From contig CAAFRW010000063.1 in assembly GCA_900765575.1 (NCBI GenBank), positions 1-18,662 on the forward strand: DNA of 18,662 nt. Reading direction: 5' to 3'. A program made the position numbers and the translations under genes. Positions 6,061 to 13,987 of this stretch are shown piece by piece; position 1 is the first letter of the stretch, and each line of letters begins with the position of its first letter. The notes under the pieces were generated by a model. That model did not search any database and had not been told where the DNA came from. It worked only from the letters and a program-made list of their open reading frames with translations. The stretch is from Bacteroidaceae bacterium (lineage in GTDB: Bacteria; Bacteroidota; Bacteroidia; Bacteroidales; Bacteroidaceae).

Positions 6061-8052
6061 TTATTTCTCCTTAATAATGCCCTTTCTATAGGCCATTAAC
6101 AGGTTGGACAAATCACATATTTGGTGTTCCAGTTCTTTCCCTTTATCCGTATCACGCACCATCACCCGCTTGCTGCTCAGCTCAACCAATTGCGTGGTGG
6201 AAATGATATCTTTCCCGTACAGAATAGCTTCCTGCGTGGAGGTAAACGGTTCATGCTGTACCAGTTGTAATCCTCTTGAATGGTACACCAATGTATATCC
6301 GGCAATACCCGTTTCCGGCTGATAAGCTTTAGAGAATCCGCCGTCAATAACCAATAATTTACTGTTGGCTTTAATTGGGTTCTCTCCCTTTTTAGTTTTT
6401 ACAGGAACGTGTCCGCTTATAATATGCCGGTGCTCTCCCGTTACGCCAAATTCGTCTAACAACATATCGCACATGGCTTCACTGTCCCGTAGAGCGTAAT
6501 AAGCTCCTTTCTCCTCTTTGTGGAGCGATTTGTCTTTTAAGAAATAACGCTCAAAGGTGGCCATCTTGTCTTTATCGAAAAGCGGAGAATCCTTTCCACA
6601 CCATAAATACCACATATAATCGAGCGCATATTGTTTCTCTTCCGATGTACGGTCGTCATTGTATGCAATACGAACCAGATTGTCGACTTTGTCGAGTAAA
6701 GCCTTTCCTTTATATAGCTTATTCTGAAGTTTTATTTCCTTTAACGAGCCATCTTGGTTCAAAGGCACTGAAGCATGGTACAATAAGTTCGAATTGGTTA
6801 CCAGATACATGCTTCCATGAGTATACAGGCACTTCATGTGCTTTTTCAGTTTCTCACTTAATATAAATGAGCGATGCATCTTCTTCACTATCTCCCGTTC
6901 TTCTTCTGTAAGTTTCGTCGGATTTTTAGGGTCGATAGTGGGAAAGTATGTATCACACATTTCATACTCCTTCCCTTTGTATGTGAGGACACCTCTTTCG
7001 AAATCTATCATTTCGAGCAATTTGCGGTCGTTCATTTCAAATTCCGGTCGGCGGTTAATAATTTCCGCTTCCAACTTGAATTGAATCACACTGATTGCTT
7101 TATGCATCTGGGCTATCAGTTTGCGGGTACGTTCGTTGTGTGTCTTATCGTTTTCTTCAATTTTAGGATAGAAAACCGAACAAGGGTCTTTTCCATAAGT
7201 GTCTATGGCAAAGGTAGCCAAAGGCAGCAGATTGATGCCATACCCATCCTCTAATGTACCAAGATTGGCATAACGCATCGATACGCGCAACACGTTTGCG
7301 ATGCAACAATCATTTCCGGCCGCAGCTCCCATCCATAAAATATCATGGTTTCCCCACTGAATATCAAAGTTGTGATAATGACGAAGTATGTCCATAATAA
7401 GATGAGCACCGGGACCACGGTCGAACACATCGCCAATAATATGCAGCGAATCGATGACCAGACGTTGTATTAAGTTACACATTGCTCCGATAAACTGGTC
7501 GGCCCGGTGGGTGGATATGATTGTTTTGATAATCACATTCACATAATCATGTTTGTTAGGTTCCACAGAACTCTCGTGCAACAACTCCTGAATAATGTAG
7601 GAAAATTCTTCCGGAAGTGCTTTTCTTACTTTAGAACGGGTATATTTAGACGAAACGCTTCGACAAACTTTGATAAGGTGGTTCAAGGTAATCATATACC
7701 AATCCTCCAAATCCGTTTCCGTTGACTTTATTAGCTCAAGTTTTTGCTTAGGATAATAAATCAAGGTACAAAGTTCCTTTTTATCACATTCTCTCAGCGT
7801 ATTGCCAAAGATTTCATTTACCTTACGTTTTACATCTCCTGAAGCATTTTTCAGTACATGCTGAAACGCTTCATATTCTCCATGTATGTCACTCAAGAAA
7901 TGTTCCGTACCTTTTGGAAGGTTAAGAATGGCCTCCAGATTGATAATTTCCGTACTAGCAGAAGCAATTGTAGGGAATTTGCTACCTAAGAGTTGCAAAT
8001 ATTTTAGGTCATGGCTAATCTCTTCTTTTGACATTGAAGGTTTCGTGTCCAT
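6061..8052 (-). CDS. fbp: Fructose-1,6-bisphosphatase, class III
   Basis: This is a class III FBPase (663 aa, normal for the family), which hydrolyses fructose-1,6-bisphosphate to fructose-6-phosphate in gluconeogenesis. It carries the calcineurin-like metallophosphatase core: LSDIHGEY (D55, H57), GDVFDRGPGAH (D208 to R212 region), and WGNHDILWMG (N235, H236). A later ISGHVPVK motif supplies another metal His. The rest, including the long middle region and the C-terminal IDGGFSKAYQ segment, matches the Fbp family found in Firmicutes and Bacteroidetes and not class I or II enzymes. The ATG at 8050-8052 gives the family-like N-terminus. It is transcribed alone, with a -7 promoter element at 8086-8093 and an inverted repeat just after the stop. 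Confidence 0.97.
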   Translation of the reverse strand: MDTKPSMSKEEISHDLKYLQLLGSKFPTIASASTEIINLEAILNLPKGTEHFLSDIHGEYEAFQHVLKNASGDVKRKVNEIFGNTLRECDKKELCTLIYYPKQKLELIKSTETDLEDWYMITLNHLIKVCRSVSSKYTRSKVRKALPEEFSYIIQELLHESSVEPNKHDYVNVIIKTIISTHRADQFIGAMCNLIQRLVIDSLHIIGDVFDRGPGAHLIMDILRHYHNFDIQWGNHDILWMGAAAGNDCCIANVLRVSMRYANLGTLEDGYGINLLPLATFAIDTYGKDPCSVFYPKIEENDKTHNERTRKLIAQMHKAISVIQFKLEAEIINRRPEFEMNDRKLLEMIDFERGVLTYKGKEYEMCDTYFPTIDPKNPTKLTEEEREIVKKMHRSFILSEKLKKHMKCLYTHGSMYLVTNSNLLYHASVPLNQDGSLKEIKLQNKLYKGKALLDKVDNLVRIAYNDDRTSEEKQYALDYMWYLWCGKDSPLFDKDKMATFERYFLKDKSLHKEEKGAYYALRDSEAMCDMLLDEFGVTGEHRHIISGHVPVKTKKGENPIKANSKLLVIDGGFSKAYQPETGIAGYTLVYHSRGLQLVQHEPFTSTQEAILYGKDIISTTQLVELSSKRVMVRDTDKGKELEHQICDLSNLLMAYRKGIIKEK

Positions 8053-8085
8053 ATTTATATAATATTAGTTTTTAAAGTCATTTTG

Positions 8086-8093
8086 CAAAGATA
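8086..8093 (-). promoter_or_regulatory. Promoter -7 element of fbp
   Basis: On the minus strand this reads TATCTTTG, a perfect TAnnTTTG, placing the transcript start about 27 nt before the fbp ATG. The -33 region has no TTTG, so the match is only half. Confidence 0.5.
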
Positions 8094-8369
8094 GCAACTT
8101 TTGTAAATTAAGTTGTATAGAAGTAAAAAATCTATGAGCTTTTACTTTTATTAGCCTCATAAACGAGCGTAATTTGATAGATTGATAGCTTATTTGCCTG
8201 CATTACCTATTTTTTCCTTATAAGAAACACCTATTTATACAAGTTTGTTCGCCTGTGTATTACACATTGTCTATTAGAAGGAACTGATATGTCTGTTAGA
8301 ATAAACCGGAATGAAGTGAGAAGAAGTTCATGGCATTTCAAGAAATCTAAGAAAAAACTCAAGTAAAGA

Positions 8370-8401
8370 TTTGCACAGTTAAAACAGAAACTGTATTTTT
8401 G
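8370..8401 (+). promoter_or_regulatory. Bacteroides-type promoter of tRNA-Glu
   Basis: TTTG at 8370-8373 and TATTTTTG at 8394-8401 with a 20-nt spacer are a full match to the Bacteroides consensus. The expected start is near 8408, about 15 nt before the tRNA. Confidence 0.82.
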
Positions 8402-8422
8402 TAGCCGAAATAAGAAACAGAT

Positions 8423-8497
8423 GGCGCTTTCGTCTAGCGGCTAGGACACATGCCTCTCACGCATGGAACACGGGTTCGATTCCCGTAGGCGCTACCA
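8423..8497 (+). tRNA. tRNA-Glu (anticodon CTC)
   Basis: The acceptor GGCGCTT (8423-8429) pairs with AGGCGCT (8487-8493) including G-U wobbles at pairs 1-72 and 6-67. The D-arm TCGTCTAGCGG is typical of tRNA-Glu. The anticodon stem CATGC/GCATG encloses CTCTCAC with CTC at 8456-8458 (reads GAG). The T-arm is ACGGGTTCGATTCCCGT. Discriminator A8494 and an encoded CCA (8495-8497). Unlike this one, the two tRNAs near the start of the window do not encode CCA. Confidence 0.95.
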
Positions 8498-8504
8498 TAC
8501 AGAG

Positions 8505-8541
8505 AAACAAAGGAGTTACAGAATATGTAGCTCCTTTGTTT
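8505..8541 (+). terminator. Terminator of tRNA-Glu
   Basis: A 15-bp stem with one G-U pair (8505-8519 with 8527-8541), a 7-nt loop and a continuing T run (TTTTTG). It lies 8 nt after the tRNA CCA. Confidence 0.88.
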
Positions 8542-8623
8542 TTGTTATATCGTTTAAAAATAATCGTGTTTTTGCGGCTTTTCAGGCCTTGCTATACCCT
8601 CTGCGATAGCGGGTAAGCTATAA

Positions 8624-8659
8624 AAAGATAGCCGTCCAGATTTTTGGACGGCTATCTTT
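8624..8659 (-). terminator. Terminator of the kinase/5'-nucleotidase operon
   Basis: Minus strand: a perfect 15-bp stem (AAAGATAGCCGTCCA 8659-8645 side with its complement 8638-8624), a 6-nt loop, then TTTTTATA. The T run is better on the minus strand, so it most likely ends the transcript coming from 12518-8822. It lies 162 nt past the nucleotidase stop, an unusually long gap. Confidence 0.75.
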
Positions 8660-8821
8660 GTTTCTGCTTCCATCGGTCTGAAAGCAGATTCCTATATTTT
8701 TCTATAGGGGTATTAGTGAACCATGCAGCACAATGTCCTATCATGTCGCAGAAATAGCCAAGGGTATTTATTCCACACCGATGGCAGGTGATTGCCAGAG
8801 GTTTGCAATACACAAAATAAA

Positions 8822-10561
8822 TTAGTGTCCAAAAAGTATCTTACGGTCTCTTATGATTGCAGGTTCTGCCCATTCTTCAGGAACAAACCTCCATTGGTTT
8901 ATCGGTTGAGGGTTGACTGTACCATGCCGCTCGATATACTGCATCATATAATAGCGCAAATCTTTATCCGTAGATTTTATAATACGACTTTTCAGCTGTT
9001 CTACCGGAATACCGGCTCCTTTCGTCAACAGTTCTCCACCGCCATTTCCACGATACGAATTGACGGCAACTCTATATTCCTTATTCAAATCAAAAGGACG
9101 ACCATCGGCCATACTCAGAATAGTCAACTTCTCCCCCACCGGCTTAGTCACATCCACTGTATACAGAATCCCCGCAGCCGAATCAAAATTGAAACTAAAA
9201 TTCTTAAAACCACTACGCTGATTATCATCCTTTGTATCATCCAGCAACATAATGTGGTCTTCCGGAAACTTCATCTGATTGGTCCATAAGGCATACGACA
9301 TTTCCAGATAGTCCTTCACTTCTTTTCCCGTCATGCGGATTGTATAAAGCATATTCTCGTAACGATATAAATTAAACATATCACATACTTCTACATCTCC
9401 TTTCTTTATTTGAGCATTAAAAGAAAGTGGCGCACAAAAAGAAATATCCGCATCCGCTATCTGCAACTGTAAAGCATGAATAAAATCAATAAAAGCAGAA
9501 GAACCAAAGTAAGCATCTTCCGAACTGATTGTATTTTCAAAAGCTCCAATTTTCCGAGAGACAAAGGCCCTCACTTCCTCAAACTGAGGATTAAAGTGTT
9601 TCATAAACTTCTCGTCCACTCCATATTTATCCACTTTAGATAAACATCCGGTAATCTCTTTTTTTACAACTTTCCGTCCCTTCTTGGTCAATTTTATGTC
9701 TACATTTGCCACAACCAGTCCGTTACTTGCCGGATTGACAATCAAAACCGAATCTCCTTGATTGTTCACTACTTTCTTACAACATCTTTGATGGTCATGT
9801 CCAATCATCAACAAATCAAATCCAGGTACTTTTTTAGCAATCTCCTCAGAAGCATCTTCAAGTGGTGTCGTACTTTGCACCGAATTCAACCCGGAATGAA
9901 AAAGACCGATTACTACATCCGGTCTTTCTTTTTCATAGATAACTTTTATCCATTTCTCTGCACACAATACCATATCTTCAAAACGAAGTCCCGACCACAA
10001 GTTTTCAGGAAGCCATGTAGGGATAAGAGGAGTTATCATACCTAAAACAGCTATCTTCACCCCTTCGCGCTCCAGCACAACATAAGGTTTTAAATAAGGA
10101 TTTCCGGTCTTGGTGTCAATAATATTTGCTCCTAATACTGGAAATTTACAATTTCTTATCCAACGGTCGTAAACATCATGTCCGGCCTCCACATCATGAT
10201 TTCCCATATTGCCCACATCACACCTCATATAGTTCAGCATATCCGCAGCCAAATGGGTTTTTACCGTATCTATAAAATTATAGTAATAAGCAGTAGGCTG
10301 TCCCTGGAGAATATCACCATTATCTACATAAATCAATCTATCTCCGTATATTTCCCTCTTCTTTTGAAGAAACGCAGATACGCGTGCTAAACTTCCGGCA
10401 TGTTCCGTATCTAATTTAAAATCATACGGATAGAAATTTCCATGTATGTCACTTGTTTCCACAATTTTTAGCCGGACCTCCTTTGTTTGCCCCATAACCT
10501 TTACGCCACCTGTTGCCATCAGCAACAGTATAAAAGCCTTTGCAATTAGTTTTTTCATCAT
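8822..10561 (-). CDS. Secreted 5'-nucleotidase / 2',3'-cyclic phosphodiesterase (UshA-like)
   Basis: This two-domain metallophosphoesterase (579 aa) probably removes phosphate from nucleotides, or opens cyclic nucleotides, outside the cytoplasm. A signal peptide covers about residues 1-24 (basic MMKKLIAK, hydrophobic core, cleavage after VMGQ or nearby). The N-terminal dimetal domain shows ETSDIHGNFYPYDF (D38, H40), VDNGDILQG (D83), GNMGNHDVEAG (N121, H122, D123), GLFHSG (H222) and IGHDHQ (H255, H257). The C-terminal substrate domain contains the YRGNGGGE segment of 5'-nucleotidase C-terminal domains. All metal ligands I can check are present. It begins 4 nt after the stop of the histidine kinase gene, so the two are cotranscribed. 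The exact substrate (AMP, UDP-sugar, cyclic nucleotide) cannot be read from sequence. Confidence 0.9.
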   Translation of the reverse strand: MMKKLIAKAFILLLMATGGVKVMGQTKEVRLKIVETSDIHGNFYPYDFKLDTEHAGSLARVSAFLQKKREIYGDRLIYVDNGDILQGQPTAYYYNFIDTVKTHLAADMLNYMRCDVGNMGNHDVEAGHDVYDRWIRNCKFPVLGANIIDTKTGNPYLKPYVVLEREGVKIAVLGMITPLIPTWLPENLWSGLRFEDMVLCAEKWIKVIYEKERPDVVIGLFHSGLNSVQSTTPLEDASEEIAKKVPGFDLLMIGHDHQRCCKKVVNNQGDSVLIVNPASNGLVVANVDIKLTKKGRKVVKKEITGCLSKVDKYGVDEKFMKHFNPQFEEVRAFVSRKIGAFENTISSEDAYFGSSAFIDFIHALQLQIADADISFCAPLSFNAQIKKGDVEVCDMFNLYRYENMLYTIRMTGKEVKDYLEMSYALWTNQMKFPEDHIMLLDDTKDDNQRSGFKNFSFNFDSAAGILYTVDVTKPVGEKLTILSMADGRPFDLNKEYRVAVNSYRGNGGGELLTKGAGIPVEQLKSRIIKSTDKDLRYYMMQYIERHGTVNPQPINQWRFVPEEWAEPAIIRDRKILFGH

Positions 10562-10565
10562 ATAT

Positions 10566-12518
10566 TTAGTTCGTGTTGTTTACCTCATAAGGAATGGTAA
10601 ATATAAAACGGGCTCCTTCTTTATAGTCCTGGTCCACCCATATTCTTCCATTAAAATGCTCTACAATAAGTTTGCATATCGATAAGCCCAAACCTGTGCC
10701 TTGCGAATACTCATTCAGCTTTTCAAAACGCTCAAATACTTTAGCTCGCTTATCTTCCGGTATTCCCACTCCCGTATCACTTACCATAATCCGTACCTCC
10801 TTATTGGAATCATCCTTATGCAACGAAAGAGTAATGCTTCCTGCCTCCGTAAACTTCCCGGCATTCGAAAGCAAATTTATTAAAACTTGCTGAATTCGTT
10901 GCATATCTACATTCATTATACATTCATCCAAATCGGAATCAAAGACATAGTTCAAATTAGAAGGACGAGCAAATTGTGCAGTCGTAAGAGTACTTTGACA
11001 TAACTCCACCAAATCACATGGCTCCGACACAAATTTAGTACGTCCCGATTCCAAGCGGGAGATATCCAATATATCATTAATCAGATTCAATAACAAATCT
11101 GAATTCTTCCGAATAATAGAAGCAAAATGTTCCTGCTCTTCCGGTTTAAGCCCCTTATCGGCTATTACAGTGGAAAAACCGACAATGGCATTTAGCGGAG
11201 TCCGTATTTCATGACTCATATTAGCCAAAAAGGCCGTTTTCAATCTATTGCTTTCTTCAGCTTTGTCTTTAGCCTCTATAAGTGCCGATTGAGATTTTTC
11301 CAACGCATCCTTCAACCGCTTGGTACGGATTAAAAAGAAAAACACCATCAACAAGATAGAAAACAGCAGAACAAATATAACACCGACGATAGCCACTTCA
11401 GAGCCATACTGTTCCATAAAAGTCGGTGTGCGATTTATCAGGTCGACATTGGGCGGTAAAGGAATCGAATCCAGATTCTTACTTTGCAAACATTGGATAT
11501 CCAGCTTATATTCTCCGTCTACAACCTGCAAACCTGCTTTATCGAAACCTATATGCTCCAAATAATCAACCGCTTGTCTAGCCAATTCAGCGCCCAATAT
11601 ATGGTAATTAGGCACATAACCACCTATAGCCCAATAGCCCAACCCAATGGTAGAGAGTGTAAAAACAGGAATATCCGGATTGGCACCTTTCAACACATAC
11701 ATTGAATTCTTCATAAAATAGCCCTCGTTCTTATCCACTCGCCAAGTGCCTAAAAGCAGAACTGTTTTTTCCGGTAAATTAGCGATTGTATCCACCATTG
11801 AATAAACAGTATTCTTACGCCCGTCCAAACTAATCATGTTATACTCAGGGTATTTTTTCATTTCTTGCCGCACATATGACAACATTGAAATACCTCCGTA
11901 ACTGTTGTCCGAGAGAAAAGCTATATTCTTCGTATCCGGATAATAACGTTTTATCAATTCCAAGTTTTTACCTACATCATACTCATAGACATACCCGCCT
12001 ACTATATGATAAGTATCTTTTTTATCAAAAACATCAAAACTTTCAGGTTCCCATTCGGAGACAACACAATTGCTATCGGGCATTTCTACATAATTACGAC
12101 TTATCATGCCACCCAACACTGGAATTTCCGGTAAGTCGTCTACATTTTGCGACAAATAGGCCGCCCAGGCTTCTTGTCCTAATAATACAATCAATGATGG
12201 AGGAACTTTCTCTGAAGCATATTTTCGTAAAAATCCTTTCATCCTGTCTTTCCATAGAGGTGCTTCCATCAAACTTTTACAGTTCATATTTTCAATCACA
12301 ACAGCACCACGCCCGCCTTTATGCCTGTACTCATCCATAAACGCTGAAATATTTGCCGAAGTAGAACTTATATCCGGATTATAAGAACTTATGATGAGAA
12401 TATTTGTATTGCCAGAAGAGGTTGCTCCTGAACTATTTTGAGCCGATACCATTAAAGGAATCATGCATATAAACATCCAGAACAACCAGCTTTTATAACA
12501 ATTCAAGATTAGGCACAT
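10566..12518 (-). CDS. Membrane sensor histidine kinase with periplasmic-binding-protein-like sensor domain
   Basis: This 650-aa sensor kinase starts with a signal peptide or membrane anchor (about 9-27, ending VSAQ). Residues about 37-360 form a periplasmic domain resembling ABC-type substrate-binding proteins (NILIISSYNPD start, repeated alpha/beta segments such as IVLLGQEAWAAYL and NIAFLSDNSYGG). One strong membrane helix lies at about 374-397, then a coiled-coil linker. The kinase core has the HisKA motif with H436 in ANMSHEIRTPLNAIVGF, the N box NLLSNAGKF (N552), DTGVGIP (D581) and GTGLGLS (607-613). There is no receiver or DNA-binding domain and no response regulator gene nearby, so its partner is elsewhere. 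The 4-nt gap to the downstream 5'-nucleotidase suggests a shared signal or pathway, an inference only. Confidence 0.9.
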   Translation of the reverse strand: MCLILNCYKSWLFWMFICMIPLMVSAQNSSGATSSGNTNILIISSYNPDISSTSANISAFMDEYRHKGGRGAVVIENMNCKSLMEAPLWKDRMKGFLRKYASEKVPPSLIVLLGQEAWAAYLSQNVDDLPEIPVLGGMISRNYVEMPDSNCVVSEWEPESFDVFDKKDTYHIVGGYVYEYDVGKNLELIKRYYPDTKNIAFLSDNSYGGISMLSYVRQEMKKYPEYNMISLDGRKNTVYSMVDTIANLPEKTVLLLGTWRVDKNEGYFMKNSMYVLKGANPDIPVFTLSTIGLGYWAIGGYVPNYHILGAELARQAVDYLEHIGFDKAGLQVVDGEYKLDIQCLQSKNLDSIPLPPNVDLINRTPTFMEQYGSEVAIVGVIFVLLFSILLMVFFFLIRTKRLKDALEKSQSALIEAKDKAEESNRLKTAFLANMSHEIRTPLNAIVGFSTVIADKGLKPEEQEHFASIIRKNSDLLLNLINDILDISRLESGRTKFVSEPCDLVELCQSTLTTAQFARPSNLNYVFDSDLDECIMNVDMQRIQQVLINLLSNAGKFTEAGSITLSLHKDDSNKEVRIMVSDTGVGIPEDKRAKVFERFEKLNEYSQGTGLGLSICKLIVEHFNGRIWVDQDYKEGARFIFTIPYEVNNTN

Positions 12519-12542
12519 AGATTATTTAAAACTAGATTCTCG

Positions 12543-12574
12543 CAAAGTTAAAAACTTATTTCATAAATACACAA
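12543..12574 (-). promoter_or_regulatory. Bacteroides-type promoter of the kinase/nucleotidase operon
   Basis: Minus strand: TTG at 12574-12572 and TAACTTTG at 12550-12543, 21 nt apart. The predicted start is near 12536, about 18 nt before the ATG at 12518. The -7 box is a perfect match; the -33 box is minimal. Confidence 0.6.
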
Positions 12575-12664
12575 TACTCCAGAACTTTTTAGTAAAAAAG
12601 TAAATATATAATCTTTTTTAAAATAATCTGCCAACAACTAATACGGCACTTTTTTTGTTTTATT

Positions 12665-12694
12665 TATAATACATAAAGAAAGGAGACAATTAGT
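12665..12694 (+). promoter_or_regulatory. Shine-Dalgarno (and possible TATAAT) before the dnaJ-like gene
   Basis: AAAGGAG ends 9 nt before the ATG at 12695, a canonical Shine-Dalgarno, unusual next to the other genes here, which lack one. It fixes the start. A TATAAT at 12665-12670 is so close to the gene that it may be coincidence, and no matching -35 or Bacteroides -33/-7 pair was found. Confidence 0.55.
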
Positions 12695-13630
12695 ATGGCC
12701 TATATTGATTATTATAAGATTTTAGGTGTAGACAAAAAGGCTACACAGGATGATATAAAAAAAGCATTCCGGAAACTGGCGCGAAAGTATCACCCCGATT
12801 TAAACCCGAATGACCCGACAGCAAAGGATAAATTTCAGGAGATAAACGAAGCGAACGAGGTGCTGAGCGACCCGGAGAAACGTAAAAAATATGACGAATA
12901 CGGAGAGAATTGGAAACATGCCGATGAATTCGAAGCTCAAAAGAAAGCGTATCAACAGGCCGGAGGAAACGGCGCACATTGGTATTCAGCTTCAGGAGAC
13001 GGATTTAATGAAGGGGATTTCTCTCAATTCGGAGGTGGATTCCATAGTGGTAATGCCAGTGGTTTCTCCGACTTCTTTGAAGAATTATTCGGAGGAGCAG
13101 GAAGAACACACAGCAGAACGGGATTCAAAGGGCAGGATTATAACGCCGAATTGCAGCTTTCTTTGAGAGAGGCTGCCCAAACTCACAAACAAATTCTGAA
13201 CGTCAATGGGAAGAATGTACGGATTACAGTTCCTGCCGGCGTAGCGAACGGACAAGTCATCAAATTAAAAGGATACGGTGCACCGGGCATGAATGGCGGA
13301 CCGGCAGGCGACTTATACATCACGTTTGTGATTCCGGACGACAATGTCTTTAAACGGAAAGGAGATGATTTGTACATCACCGCACCGCTCAACCTTTACA
13401 CAGCCGTATTAGGTGGAGAGGAGACGGTTGACACACTGAATGGAAAAGTGAAACTGAAAATAAAACCGGAAACACAGAATAATACAAAAGTAAGGTTAAA
13501 AGGAAAAGGATTTCCTATATACAAGCAAGAGGGACAATTCGGTGATTTAATTGTAACCTATTCCGTACAAGTTCCAACCGGACTGACGGAAAAGCAAAAA
13601 GAACTGTTCCGTGAATTACAAAAGAGTTAG
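12695..13630 (+). CDS. DnaJ-class co-chaperone, CbpA type (no zinc finger)
   Basis: This J-domain protein (311 aa) stimulates a DnaK ATPase. Residues 1-70 are the J domain, with the invariant HPD at 33-35 in KYHPDLNPND and a KAFRKLARKYHPD helix. A Gly/Phe-rich linker follows (about 93-140, with SQFGGGFHSG and FFEELFGGAG). The C-terminal substrate-binding domains run from about 148 to 305 (ELQLSLREAA, VPAGVANGQVIKLKGYG, GDLYITFVIP, NLYTAVLGGEE, KVRLKGKGFP). The four CxxCxGxG zinc motifs of full DnaJ are absent, so this is the CbpA subtype (curved-DNA-binding-protein A). It is followed 21 nt later by a CbpM-like modulator, the usual pairing. Confidence 0.93.
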   Translation: MAYIDYYKILGVDKKATQDDIKKAFRKLARKYHPDLNPNDPTAKDKFQEINEANEVLSDPEKRKKYDEYGENWKHADEFEAQKKAYQQAGGNGAHWYSASGDGFNEGDFSQFGGGFHSGNASGFSDFFEELFGGAGRTHSRTGFKGQDYNAELQLSLREAAQTHKQILNVNGKNVRITVPAGVANGQVIKLKGYGAPGMNGGPAGDLYITFVIPDDNVFKRKGDDLYITAPLNLYTAVLGGEETVDTLNGKVKLKIKPETQNNTKVRLKGKGFPIYKQEGQFGDLIVTYSVQVPTGLTEKQKELFRELQKS

Positions 13631-13651
13631 TAACCTTTAAACCATTGAATT

Positions 13652-13948
13652 ATGCAGAACGATTTAATTATAATCAGCGAATACTGTACTAAAAGCCATA
13701 TAGAATCCTCTTTCATCAACCTGCTGGAAGATGATGGATTAATAGAAATTATGGAAATAGAAAACGAACGATATATTCCAATGTCCCAATTGCCGGAACT
13801 GGAACAATATGCCCGGCTCTACTATGATTTATCCATCAACGTTGCCGGTTTGGATGCCATTCATCACCTATTGAAACGCATGGAACATCTGCAACACGAA
13901 GTCAGATTATTACAAAATGAACTACGCTTTTATCGGGATATAGAATAA
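13652..13948 (+). CDS. CbpM-like chaperone modulator (MerR-type fold)
   Basis: This 98-residue protein follows the CbpA-type gene by 21 nt and is surely cotranscribed. Its N-terminal half (LIIISEYCTKSHIESSFINLLEDDGLIEI) resembles the winged-helix MerR-like fold of CbpM, and ERYIPMSQLPELEQYARLYYDLSINVAGLDAIHHLL is typical of the family. The last 30 residues (LLKRMEHLQHEVRLLQNELRFY) form a heptad coiled coil. In E. coli, CbpM binds the J domain of CbpA and blocks its action, and a similar role is likely here. Family and position agree; direct sequence identity to E. coli CbpM is expected to be low. Confidence 0.82.
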   Translation: MQNDLIIISEYCTKSHIESSFINLLEDDGLIEIMEIENERYIPMSQLPELEQYARLYYDLSINVAGLDAIHHLLKRMEHLQHEVRLLQNELRFYRDIE

Positions 13949-13954
13949 AAAACG

Positions 13955-13962
13955 TACTTTTG
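13955..13962 (+). promoter_or_regulatory. Possible promoter -7 element of nudC
   Basis: TACTTTTG matches TAnnTTTG and lies 26 nt before the nudC ATG, in the gap after the CbpM-like gene. The -33 region (TTTT at 13928-13931) is weak, so read-through from the chaperone pair is also possible. Confidence 0.45.
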
Positions 13963-13987
13963 CAGCCGATAAAAAGTAGGATACGAC

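Larger units (their letters stand above)
8053..8422. other. Intergenic region between fbp and tRNA-Glu
   Basis: This region holds the fbp promoter element at its left end and the tRNA-Glu promoter at its right end. The middle is AT-rich. One small frame at 8289-8366 (plus strand) encodes a 25-residue, very basic peptide beginning MSVRINRNEV, preceded by the SD-like sequence AGAAGGA. I treat it as a candidate only. Confidence 0.5.
8498..8821. other. Intergenic region with two terminators and a Cys-rich open frame
   Basis: After the tRNA-Glu terminator come a bulged hairpin TACCC/GGGTA (8595-8615) and the minus-strand terminator 8624-8659. The stretch 8660-8821 is less AT-rich than other spacers. 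On the minus strand it is open from just after the nucleotidase stop; counted from a GTG at 8813 it encodes 53 residues ending at TAG 8654-8652. The peptide has a CHRCG motif (C10, C13) and further Cys/His (C22, H27, C28). It has no ATG or Shine-Dalgarno at its front. Confidence 0.4.

Noticed and set aside
8595..8615. TACCC/GGGTA hairpin as a separate terminator or small RNA
   Set aside because: The stem is short with a bulge, has no T run, and sits beside two much stronger terminators.
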